The notes: generated by a model from the sequence alone, not told the origin. Positions 1 to 5,800 are shown, counted from the first letter of the stretch. The stretch: 8,661 bases of DNA from an uncultured Pseudogracilibacillus sp. (GCA_937974845.1 CALJVC010000129.1:1-8661); one strand, 5' to 3'. A program made the numbers and translations.

Positions 1-252
1 GATAATGGAATAATTACCTATAATGATAGCTTATCATAAATGGGAAAAAAGTTGTGAAATGAATTCATATTCGCTATTCATCCTTCAGAAAATACCTTGA
101 TAAAAAAGTATATGTACTTTTGTTGCTCTACATAAATATAGGGAGTTATATAAACCACTATTTGGATTTTGCTTAAGGAAGGGCTGTCTATTTCAGTTTA
201 TTATCTTCAATTTTCATTTATTTATTACAAAAAATTAAAGAAGGGATGATGT

Positions 253-432
253 TTGGATAGTAGCGATTGGGATAATGCATTAGATATGGCATGGCAAGAT
301 TTTGTGGCTCAAAAGTCTATCTTTCGATTTTCGACAAGAGCTAAGCTATAAACGATGTTAGAAGTGGCTAAATAAGATTTGTTTCCCCCTATGAATGAAC
401 TTTTTCACGTACTCCGCATCCTTTTATGTTAG
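253..432 (+). pseudogene. Interrupted protein-like frame, unassigned
   Basis: One frame from a TTG at 253 (just after AAAGAAGGGATG) reads through protein-like sequence with stops at 349-351, 373-375 and 430-432. The first part encodes DWDNALDMAWQDFVAQK and the last part FPPMNELFHVLR. The second stretch faintly recalls the segment that precedes the GQDPYH motif of family 1 uracil-DNA glycosylase, but no GQDPYH-like codons follow in any frame, so the family is not claimed. It may be a relic gene or chance; several stops in one frame with plausible protein on both sides favour a relic slightly. Confidence 0.22.
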
Positions 433-679
433 CGAGTGAATAAAAGCTGTGATATGTAGAAAGAGGATCTAATAGTGTAGGATTTTGGAATAATAACTTC
501 TGTTGAGCAATTATATCCATTTATTTCCTTTTTATGATGTCAATATTATAATTTGGATATAGGGTGAATTGAGAATTTGTAAAGGTGATTTATACCTGTT
601 ATTTCTTGTCCAATAACATTTCTTTATGATTCAGATGTCAGCCTTTTAAGTTCGATATGTATAAATGGAGGAAATTATA

Positions 680-721
680 ATGGGAAACTATATATGGTTA
701 TCACCGGATGGCTTAGTTTAG
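680..721 (+). CDS. 13-codon reading frame with a strong RBS, probably a relic
   Basis: GGAGG at 667-671 sits 8 nt before an ATG at 680 that opens MGNYIWLSPDGLV and then stops. The same frame continues past the stop with DIGPY before a second stop. The spacing is ideal for translation, but the peptide is too short to assign, and the continuing frame suggests the start of a gene truncated by mutation. The next gene begins 87 nt downstream. Confidence 0.15.
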   Translation: MGNYIWLSPDGLV

Positions 722-782
722 GATATAGGCCCATATTAGAAAAGAAAGTAACATTTTATCTTCGTTAAATTAAGTGATTGGC

Positions 783-788
783 TATAAT
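783..788 (+). promoter_or_regulatory. Candidate -10 box for the HTH gene at 809
   Basis: A perfect TATAAT lies 20 nt before the ATG at 809. The -35 region at suitable spacing (about 760-765, CTTCGT) is poor. A start site near 795 would fall on the ribosome binding site and leave almost no leader, so this may be only an AT-rich chance match. Confidence 0.2.
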
Positions 789-808
789 CATGATGGAGGA
801 CAGATCTA

Positions 809-1321
809 ATGAAAACAACTAAAGAGTATAGAAGGATGGTTGAAGATAAGTTCGGGAGAGAATTAAGGGAAATAATGTACGATCTATGTGTCGTTCAAAA
901 TGTAGTTCCTATTCAAGGTGCAGATATATTAGGTGTGCCTAAAAACACATTTAATTACTGGAGAAATTATTATCGATTCGGACCAAAACAAAGACTAGCA
1001 GATCAAGCTATTAAGCAAAGAAATGATAAGGTTAATCAATTCAAATATGAAATAGAAGATATAGATTTTGAAAAAGAATTTCAGCATAAAAGGGAACAAT
1101 CTCTTGACGGATTTGAAGAGATGATAGAGAGGTTTCTGAAGCTCGAAAAGTCACATTATACAAAAATAACCAATAAAACTTTATCAGAGATGAGTTCAAC
1201 AGTAAGAATTGCTTCTTTAGAAACGGTGTTAGAATATCTATCTAAATATCGTGAGAATAAATTAGGTGAAGAATATTTTCGACGTTTAGAAGAGATAAAA
1301 GATTTGGATAAAATAGAATAA
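809..1321 (+). CDS. Unrecognised helix-turn-helix protein, 170 aa
   Basis: GGAGG (795-799) lies about 9 nt before the ATG and supports this start. The 170-residue product is soluble and highly charged, with no signal peptide or membrane segment. Residues about 31-56 (VVPIQGADILGVPKNTFNYW) have the shape of a helix-turn-helix: a hydrophobic first helix, a GADILGV turn, and a KNTFNYWRNYYRF recognition helix. The rest is mostly charged helix, including an FEEMIERFLKLEK segment near 102-114 and an ERLEE-type C-terminal helix near 155-166, which could form coiled coils. The HTH-plus-helix layout resembles small phage or mobile-element DNA-binding proteins, such as those working with terminases or replication, but I do not recognise a family. 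It stands alone among decayed sequence, so it may be a surviving cargo or phage remnant gene. Confidence 0.75.
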   Translation: MKTTKEYRRMVEDKFGRELREIMYDLCVVQNVVPIQGADILGVPKNTFNYWRNYYRFGPKQRLADQAIKQRNDKVNQFKYEIEDIDFEKEFQHKREQSLDGFEEMIERFLKLEKSHYTKITNKTLSEMSSTVRIASLETVLEYLSKYRENKLGEEYFRRLEEIKDLDKIE

Positions 1322-1338
1322 CTTATTAAAGAAGCTGT

Positions 1339-1352
1339 GTTAAGGTCTTAAC
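1339..1352. repeat. Short perfect palindrome after the HTH gene
   Basis: GTTAAG-GT-CTTAAC is a perfect 6+2+6 inverted repeat, 17 nt after the stop of the HTH gene and followed by TTTGTATAG. The stem is short and AT-rich with a 2-base loop and only three Ts, so it is at best a weak terminator; it could equally be a protein-binding site. No other feature is visible between 1322 and 1445. Confidence 0.25.
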
Positions 1353-1445
1353 TTTGTATAGGGATATGCGTTTAAGTCGATGAGATAAGCTTTGCGAATA
1401 GCCTAGTTGATAAATAGTTTTATTTAGAATTAGGTTGTCATATGA

Positions 1446-1604
1446 ACAGAAGTCTATCTGAGAGGTTATCGAGATCATGAAGCGAGTACAATAGTACTTG
1501 GCTTTCTAGCGAAAAGACAGTCGAGACTTAATTTGAAATATTTTATACTCGATGATCTTAATATAAAAGGCATATTACCAGATAAATCATCAAAATTGCG
1601 ATAA
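1446..1604 (+). pseudogene. Startless open stretch upstream of the doc pair, unassigned
   Basis: Between an in-frame TGA at 1443-1445 and a TAA at 1602-1604 there are 52 uninterrupted codons with balanced composition (for example STIVLGFLAKRQSRLNLKYF and ILDDLNIKGILP), but no ATG or GTG start in the frame; an internal TTG is the only alternative. The stop is 13 nt before the ATG of the small gene at 1618. It looks like the C-terminal end of a lost gene, with upstream frames decayed. I recognise no family. The opposite-strand frame over the same bases is less protein-like and lacks a ribosome binding site. Confidence 0.25.
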
Positions 1605-1617
1605 GGAGGAGAAAGAG

Positions 1618-1731
1618 ATGGGGGCAAACAAAAAAGAAAACGTAGAGAAATCACGTGAAGCTCTAATCCTTTCCTTGGTGAAAAAAGCATGCGATAAGAA
1701 TGACAAGGCTCCCAAAAAATTAAGTGAATAA
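1618..1731 (+). CDS. Small basic protein paired with doc, putative antitoxin
   Basis: This 37-residue protein starts at an ATG preceded by a near-ideal AAGGAGG (1603-1609, 8 nt spacing) and is too short for routine gene callers. It is rich in Lys and Glu, with an ENVEKSREALILSLVKKA segment predicted helical. Its stop is 2 nt before the start of the Doc-family toxin frame, the tight coupling typical of toxin-antitoxin operons in which the first gene encodes the antitoxin. The role is inferred from position only: the sequence does not show a Phd/YefM or AbrB fold, and at 37 residues it is much shorter than Phd. It could be a remnant of a longer antitoxin or a distinct short partner. The reading frame is intact although the toxin is broken. 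Confidence 0.5.
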   Translation: MGANKKENVEKSREALILSLVKKACDKNDKAPKKLSE

Positions 1732-1733
1732 AA

Positions 1734-2106
1734 ATGTATGAGTATTTACAGCCCAAAGACGTATTGATGATACATGAATATTCAATTAATAGATATGGTG
1801 GATTATCAGGATTAAATCCTAAAGAAGGCATACATTGTGTAGAAGTAAAGTGTTATCTATTGCAACAAAACTTTGATGGAAAAGACTTCTATCCCTCGAC
1901 AGAAGAAAAAGCAGCTGCGTACATGTATCATTTTACGGTTGGCATTCTTTTGTTGACGGAAATAAGCGTGTTGATTATTTAGTTGCGAGTACATTTTTAA
2001 ACTTAACTAGATAGGAATTCATATTCGAGACGAAGAATTATACCATATGAGTATGTCGATTCGTAGTAATGAAAAAAGACTTACTTTCAAGAGAGTCGTT
2101 GATTAG
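1734..2106 (+). pseudogene. doc: Fic/Doc family death-on-curing toxin, broken by two frameshifts
   Basis: Three frames join into one Doc-like protein of about 124 residues, close to the usual Doc length of about 126. Frame 1 (1734-1942) gives the N-terminus with IHEYSINRYGGLSGL and FYPSTEEKAAAYMYHF. Frame 2 (1943-2011) gives HSFVDGNKRVDYLVASTFLN, which carries the Fic/Doc motif HxFx(D/E)GNKR. Frame 3 (2014-2106) gives the usual Doc tail GIHIRDEELYHMSMSI. Both junctions fit loss of one base, near 1940-1943 and near 2009-2014; neither lies in a homopolymer. Doc is known to phosphorylate EF-Tu and stop translation. Unless both breaks are sequencing errors, translation ends at 1982, before the catalytic His would be read in frame. 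The product should therefore be inactive, and the small upstream partner (1618-1731) would be left without its toxin. Confidence 0.87.
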
Positions 2107-2262
2107 GTTAGAGAGCATATTTGAAAAATGGCCTCATAATTGTATATCTTGTTATAATCTCAAAAAGCTGTGTTGTAAAAATGATGAACATGGCCTTTAA
2201 TTAGATTATTTATCCAATAGTCTTGGTCAGTAAAATGAAATCCAAATGGATATAGGTTATTT

Positions 2263-2306
2263 GGATCATTATCTTCTATCGCTTAGGTGATAGAAGATGA
2301 TGATTC
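2263..2306. repeat. Strong 18-bp hairpin between doc and the membrane-protein operon
   Basis: Left arm 2263-2280 and right arm 2289-2306 pair over 18 positions with only two G-T wobbles; the innermost 10 bp (ATCTTCTATC/GATAGAAGAT) are perfect and the loop is 8 nt. It lies between a plus-strand gene and a minus-strand operon that converge here, so it could be a bidirectional terminator. However, the plus side continues only with TTTA and the minus side with AAATAACC, neither a good U-tract. An end of a lost mobile element or a protein-binding site are alternatives. Nothing coding is visible from 2107 to 2399. Confidence 0.55.
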
Positions 2307-2330
2307 TTTATGTCTCACTATAGATCTTAA

Positions 2331-2398
2331 TTTAAAATAAAGGAAGATGCGATTTCGATAAAATAATGGTGAAATAGATTCCTATATTTTATTTTAAA
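2331..2398 (-). repeat. AT-rich inverted repeat at the operon 3' end
   Basis: TTTAAAATAAA (2331-2341) and TTTATTTTAAA (2388-2398) are perfect 11-nt inverse complements separated by 46 nt, beginning 1 nt beyond the last gene of the minus-strand operon. All pairs are A-T, so it could be chance in this composition; a weak 3'-end structure for the operon is the other reading. Confidence 0.25.
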
Positions 2399-2399
2399 A

Positions 2400-2782
2400 C
2401 TATTTTCGGCTAATAATAAGCGCCATTGTTCCGCTCAGGCTAAAATAAGCAAAAAGAATAAGTAATGTAACGGTGAGCGAAAGTTGTTCAACACCAGTCA
2501 TGAGAAGGAAAGTCAATAGCATAATAGATAGTAAAATAAAAGCATTAGAAGCATAGGCATAAAACTTTAATATATTATGTGTGGTGCGCTCATCGAATTC
2601 TGGGGTTGTATCCGATTTGTTCATCACATAAATTAGGTTAATCATAGCTAAAATTAGTGTAGCAGATAAGCCATCGAGTAAAGCGGTTCCATTAAAGTTA
2701 CTAAATTGCGCTATTGCTAGGCCTACTAATCCACCGATTGCTCCGAAACTTAGCGTCTATTTTGACTATTTCTTTTTTTCAT
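2400..2782 (-). pseudogene. Second small membrane protein of the operon, frameshifted paralogue
   Basis: The frame from 2645 down to 2400 alone gives 81 residues, but the sequence upstream in the same frame (from 2753) continues LSFGAIGGLVGLAIAQFSNF, matching the first helix of the neighbouring gene at 2826-3224. A start with a good GAGGAG (2791-2796) is found at 2782 (or 2785), encoding MKKRNSQNRR before running into a stop at 2750-2752. Loss of a single base near 2751-2756 explains the break. The restored protein of about 127 residues would have four membrane helices and the cytoplasmic motif PEFDER (paralogue: PESDER) followed by a YAS segment. The family resembles DUF2178-type small membrane proteins; function is unknown. 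Reinitiation at 2645 could still yield a two-helix fragment, but no ribosome binding site is evident there. Confidence 0.75.
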
Positions 2783-2825
2783 CATTCATGCTCCTCGCTA
2801 ACTTAAAATGTCTAAGCATTAATAG

Positions 2826-3224
2826 CTATCTTCGACTAACTATCAAGCCACCTAAACCGATCAGGCATGGATAAGCAATCATCGGGATCCACAAATAAGT
2901 AAGTGAGATGCTTTCAAAACCTAAAAAAGTGAAAATGGCTAGAGCTAAAAAGAGTCCGGCAATAAACATGTGGGATGCGTATAGGAGATAATTCCGCATG
3001 TTTTGTTGAATTCGTTCATCGCTTTCGGGTAACCTATCTTTTTTCATACGGACCTTTACGATATTGACGATTATGATCATGCTTGCTCCCGTTAAGACGC
3101 CTAGTAACAGACTGAGATCGAATTTTCCAGTAGTTAGATAGATAATAGTCATGCCAATAAAGGCACCAAGTATACCGCCTAAAGCGCTTAAGGCTAAATT
3201 CCATTTTTGTATCTTCTTTTTCAT
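2826..3224 (-). CDS. Small four-helix membrane protein, DUF2178-like
   Basis: The 132-residue product has four probable membrane helices (about 10-31, 37-57, 81-100, 106-128), with a basic loop ending in the motif PESDER (66-71) between helices 2 and 3 and a YASHMF segment starting helix 3. Small membrane proteins of this type are often encoded directly after a Cro/CI-type regulator in Firmicutes; their role is not established. The start at 3224 is supported by GAGGAGGAGG just upstream and by an ATGA overlap with the stop of the regulator, which implies translational coupling. A frameshifted paralogue follows 43 nt downstream (about 40% similar by eye in the second half), so the pair arose by tandem duplication. 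Expression is presumably controlled by the upstream regulator through the operators at 3451-3513. Confidence 0.85.
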   Translation of the reverse strand: MKKKIQKWNLALSALGGILGAFIGMTIIYLTTGKFDLSLLLGVLTGASMIIIVNIVKVRMKKDRLPESDERIQQNMRNYLLYASHMFIAGLFLALAIFTFLGFESISLTYLWIPMIAYPCLIGLGGLIVSRR

Positions 3225-3433
3225 TCATCCTCCTCCTCAATCAAGGTAAAGACCTCTTCGATAGGTAGATCAAAGTATTTCAAAATCTTAAGGGCAAGTT
3301 CAAGACTAGGGTTATATTTGTTGTTTTCAATCGCATTCATGGTTTGCCTAGTTACTTGCAGGTCTTCGGCCATTTTTATTTGCCGAATGCCTCGTTCGGT
3401 TCTAATTTTTTTAATATTGTTTTTAACTGCGAT
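3221..3433 (-). CDS. Small Cro/CI-type (HTH_3) repressor with an ATC in place of the start codon
   Basis: The frame encodes 70 residues of a classic single-domain XRE/HTH_3 regulator: KNNIKKIRTERGIRQIKMAE, then LQVTRQTMNAIENNKYNPSL (turn and recognition helix), then a C-terminal FDLPIEEVFTL segment. It resembles small regulators such as YozG of Bacillus. No ATG, GTG or TTG exists in the frame between an in-frame TGA at 3440-3442 and Met21 (3373). The best placed codon is ATC at 3433, just after the ribosome-binding-like AGGTGGTGA (3448-3440). It would give (M)AVKNNIKK, the expected N-terminus for the family, so ATC looks like a mutated ATG. Starting at Met21 would remove the first helix. The gene may initiate weakly at ATC or be inactivated. 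It overlaps the next gene by 4 nt and probably represses its own promoter. Confidence 0.78.
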   Translation of the reverse strand: MAVKNNIKKIRTERGIRQIKMAEDLQVTRQTMNAIENNKYNPSLELALKILKYFDLPIEEVFTLIEEEDE

Positions 3434-3450
3434 CTTCGCTCACCACCTAA

Positions 3451-3472
3451 TAGGTAAAGAAGTCTTTACCTA
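3451..3472. promoter_or_regulatory. Operator 1, perfect palindrome at the repressor transcription start
   Basis: Arms TAGGTAAAGA and TCTTTACCTA are perfect inverse complements around AG. The site covers the predicted start of transcription of the minus-strand operon and ends just before its ribosome binding site. The same core recurs at 3498-3513, so it is probably bound by the Cro/CI-type protein encoded immediately downstream. Confidence 0.75.
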
Positions 3473-3473
3473 C

Positions 3474-3502
3474 AGTGTAATCTTTTTTCGGAAATATGTA
3501 AA
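3474..3502 (-). promoter_or_regulatory. Promoter of the repressor/membrane-protein operon
   Basis: On the minus strand, TTTACA (3502-3497) and TACACT (3479-3474) are separated by exactly 17 bp, matching 5 of 6 and 4 of 6 bases of the sigma-A boxes. Operator 2 covers the -35 box and operator 1 the start site near 3467, so a bound regulator would block RNA polymerase. Confidence 0.6.
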
Positions 3503-3513
3503 GAGATCTTTAC
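3498..3513. promoter_or_regulatory. Operator 2, palindrome over the -35 box
   Basis: GTAAAGA-GA-TCTTTAC repeats the operator 1 core with a different central dinucleotide; the right arm extends by one C as in operator 1. It overlaps the -35 hexamer of the minus-strand promoter. The two centres are 44 bp apart, about four helical turns, which would place two bound dimers on nearly the same face of the DNA. Confidence 0.7.
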
Positions 3514-3624
3514 CTTTTTGTATGGAAACATGATCGGTGCTTCTCTTACGTATTTGTGAGTGGGAGCCTAGCCTAGTTAAGCTTTAATCTAGTTGTGCTT
3601 TTGGTCACGAGTGCTTAAGCTATA

Positions 3625-3633
3625 TGGTATAGT
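3625..3633 (+). promoter_or_regulatory. Candidate extended -10 promoter for the two-component genes
   Basis: TGG-TATAGT fits the extended -10 pattern TGnTATAnT, about 75 nt before the response regulator start. No good -35 box lies at the expected distance (TCACGA at 3605-3610), which extended -10 promoters can tolerate. The 3514-3706 interval otherwise shows no gene; the in-frame extension of the regulator back to 3593 has no ribosome binding site. Confidence 0.35.
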
Positions 3634-3706
3634 TGAGGGTGAGCGGTATAAAAATTGGCCGAATTTTCTATCGAAGATATCGACTTTTAGAAGGGGGACA
3701 GGCTGG

Positions 3707-4441
3707 ATGAGTATTTTTATTTACGAAGATGATCTCATTCAAGCTCAACAGATGAAGTCGCTGATTGAGGAATTGTGTGCTAAACATCATATTGCTTACG
3801 ATTTTATCGAGGTGACGAGTAGGGCGGAAAATATAATTGAAAAAATCCCTCATACAACCTATGTTCCGCTATATTTTCTAGATATTGAAATAAAAAGCGA
3901 AGAAAGAAAAGGTTTAGAAGTGGCACAAATGATTCGTCAATATGACCAGGAAGGGATTATCGTTTTTGTGACGACACATGCTGAGTTTGCGCCACTCTCT
4001 TATGAATATATGGTATCGGCATTCACCTTTATTGATAAGGCCTTACCCTATGAAGCTCGATATAACCTGTTTGAACAATGCCTAAATCATTATGAGGAAC
4101 GCAATCGTAATAAAAACCCTGTAGATGATTTCGTGATTCAGAATGAACATACGACGATCAGGGTGGCATTTTCAAGGGTTCATTATATAAAAACAGATGG
4201 TCCGCATCGTTTGGCCTTAGTCACGGACAATCGTTACATAAATTTTTACGGTAGTTTAAAAGAAGTTCTTACACTGGATCATCGTTTGCTCCGTTGCCAT
4301 CAGTCTTATGTGGTCAATTTAAGCGCGATAAAAAAGTACGATGCAGCAAACCGACTGCTTACGTTAAAGAGTGGTGCAGTAATACCTGTTTCTCGTCGTT
4401 TAAGTCGATCGGTACAGCATGCCTTAAGGCGGGTAGATTAA
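3707..4441 (+). CDS. AgrA-like LytTR response regulator
   Basis: A cytoplasmic 244-residue transcription factor, close to AgrA (238). An N-terminal receiver domain (about 1-125) has the acidic pocket E7-D8-D9, the phospho-acceptor D59 in YFLDIEI, T89/T90 and K111. A C-terminal LytTR DNA-binding domain (about 140-240) has the signature LRCHQSYVVNLSAI (195-208) and PVSRR (227-231). C197 aligns with the redox-active C199 of Staphylococcus AgrA, but there is no partner near the position of C228. The start at 3707 is chosen because AAGGGGG (3691-3697) lies 9 nt upstream and MSIFIYEDD is the normal receiver N-terminus; a longer frame to 3593 is unsupported. Only 1 nt separates it from the sensor kinase. 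LytTR regulators bind pairs of direct repeats; none with normal spacing is obvious in the window, so targets are unknown. Confidence 0.93.
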   Translation: MSIFIYEDDLIQAQQMKSLIEELCAKHHIAYDFIEVTSRAENIIEKIPHTTYVPLYFLDIEIKSEERKGLEVAQMIRQYDQEGIIVFVTTHAEFAPLSYEYMVSAFTFIDKALPYEARYNLFEQCLNHYEERNRNKNPVDDFVIQNEHTTIRVAFSRVHYIKTDGPHRLALVTDNRYINFYGSLKEVLTLDHRLLRCHQSYVVNLSAIKKYDAANRLLTLKSGAVIPVSRRLSRSVQHALRRVD

Positions 4442-4442
4442 G

Positions 4443-5765
4443 ATGTATATTTATGATATAGTTGCCTTACTTTGTACCGGTATCAGTCATTTTGTTTTAT
4501 ATTTTTATTTGATCCGTTACGATCGAATTTCTTTGCCTTACATGATTTTACTAAGTATCGTATTTTCTATATTACTAGGAACGATTATTACAGTGACCGG
4601 TTACCCGGAATTCAATACGGTTCTTGTAGGGCTATTCCTGATGAGCTTAGGCTTGATGCAAATAGAGTTAAGCTTTTTTCATAATGTCTATTATACGATA
4701 GCGAATATGGTTTCTATTTCTTTGTTAAAGATCATCTTGTTTGAATTCGCCCTTTATCTATATGACTTGTCCCCGTTTAATCTATATATTTGGACGGAAA
4801 ATCTCCTTCATATGATTGTCACTATCGTCATTTTAGCCGCTATTTTGTTATTGAAAACACAAATTGCCCGTTTTGCGGAATTTATTGTGACGAGTCCTTT
4901 CTTATACTATGTGAGTTATCTTGTCCTAGTCATTAGTTTAATCATTATTTTTTTATTGACCATGCCGCAAATTCATTTTTTATATCGGATCTATGAAAGC
5001 TATGGCGAAATGATGTATACGAGTACCTTTATCTTGTTCTTTATTTTGCTAATAATCGTGATGCTGGGAGCCCACTTGACCAAGGAAAAACTGGTTCGGG
5101 AGCAGCAGGAGCAGTTGGATGATGCGCTTTTACAGTATGTGAATAAATTAGAGGTTTTACATGATGAGTTAGCTTCCTTTCGCCATGACTATGTCAATTT
5201 GCTGTTAAGCTTGAATGACGGAATTAGGATGAAAGATATGGAACAGATTGAAAGGACCTATATGGAGGTTATTAAGCCGACACTAGGAATAATTAATCAC
5301 CATGAACTCAGCATTGTTAAGCTAGCGAATGTGCAAGCAGTCGAAATCAAGAGCTTACTTAGTGTAAAAGTATTTGAAGCACAACGAAGGGATCTCCAGG
5401 TCATTATAGATATCCCGCATCCTATTGAATCGGTTCCTCTGGCGCTTGTCGATTTTATTCGGATTATTTCCATTATGTTCGATAATGGGATTGAAGCGGC
5501 AGTAGAAAGTAGGGAGAAGCTATTACATATCGCTTTTCTGCAAAAGGAGTTAGATACCTATTTTGTGGTACGTAATAGTATGGCTAATAGGAAGATAGAT
5601 TTGGGGTTGATTTATGAAAAGAATTTTTCCACGAAAGATGCCTCACGTGGCTATGGTTTATACTCCTTGAAGCAATTAATTGATAAAGCGGATCATGCTA
5701 CACTAGAAACGGTTGTAGACCCACCCTATTTTACGCAAGTGTTCAGATTGAAAAGCGGAGAATGA
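4443..5765 (+). CDS. AgrC-like (HPK10) sensor histidine kinase
   Basis: A 440-residue membrane sensor kinase. The N-terminal half (about 1-212) has six or seven hydrophobic helices and no large extracellular domain, as in AgrC, which senses peptide ligands within the membrane. A linker coiled coil (about 213-245) leads to the HPK10 phospho-acceptor motif SFRHDYVNLL with H248. The GHKL ATPase part has the N-box FDNGIEAA (N348), VVRNS near 375-379 and the G-box RGYGLYSLKQL (402-412), followed by the AgrC-type tail. All catalytic elements are intact. It starts 1 nt after the response regulator stop with AAGGCGG (4426-4432) as ribosome binding site, so the two form an operon. The order regulator-then-kinase is the reverse of agrBDCA, and no agrB or agrD is seen, so the ligand is unknown. 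The class is certain, the signal is not. Confidence 0.93.
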   Translation: MYIYDIVALLCTGISHFVLYFYLIRYDRISLPYMILLSIVFSILLGTIITVTGYPEFNTVLVGLFLMSLGLMQIELSFFHNVYYTIANMVSISLLKIILFEFALYLYDLSPFNLYIWTENLLHMIVTIVILAAILLLKTQIARFAEFIVTSPFLYYVSYLVLVISLIIIFLLTMPQIHFLYRIYESYGEMMYTSTFILFFILLIIVMLGAHLTKEKLVREQQEQLDDALLQYVNKLEVLHDELASFRHDYVNLLLSLNDGIRMKDMEQIERTYMEVIKPTLGIINHHELSIVKLANVQAVEIKSLLSVKVFEAQRRDLQVIIDIPHPIESVPLALVDFIRIISIMFDNGIEAAVESREKLLHIAFLQKELDTYFVVRNSMANRKIDLGLIYEKNFSTKDASRGYGLYSLKQLIDKADHATLETVVDPPYFTQVFRLKSGE

Positions 5766-5800
5766 GGGAGGAGCGGGCCTAATTGGAGCGATCCTCATAA

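Larger units (their letters stand above)
1..808. other. Gene-poor AT-rich interval with remnants only
   Basis: No intact gene is visible on either strand in these roughly 800 bases; all frames are broken by frequent stops. The only coding-like traces are the interrupted frame at 253-432 and a 13-codon frame with a good ribosome binding site at 680-721, both listed separately. A 6-bp hairpin with a 3-base loop (ATGATA/TATCAT, 23-37) is present but has no T-tract and is not called a terminator. The interval looks like the decayed edge of an accessory region. Confidence 0.6.

Noticed and set aside
1475..1831. 118-codon minus-strand frame across the small gene and doc start
   Set aside because: It is antisense to the small coupled gene and the Doc N-terminus, has low-complexity hydrophobic and Cys-rich text, and has no ribosome binding site.
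3034..3240. 68-codon minus-strand frame
   Set aside because: It overlaps the four-helix membrane protein in another frame and reads as basic, Tyr-rich nonsense.
3207..3533. 108-codon plus-strand frame
   Set aside because: It lies antisense to the HTH_3 repressor and its operators; the minus-strand protein clearly matches a known family and this frame does not.
3570..3598. CTAGTT direct repeats as a LytTR binding site
   Set aside because: The repeats are 16 nt apart and do not fit the (T/A)(A/C)(C/A)GTT pattern or the roughly 21-22 nt period of AgrA-type sites.
3593..3706. N-terminal extension of the response regulator from a TTG
   Set aside because: There is no ribosome binding site at 3593, and the receiver domain begins normally at the 3707 ATG, which has AAGGGGG 9 nt upstream.
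4472..4684. 70-codon plus-strand frame inside the kinase gene
   Set aside because: It is an out-of-frame shadow of the membrane segments of the AgrC-like kinase.
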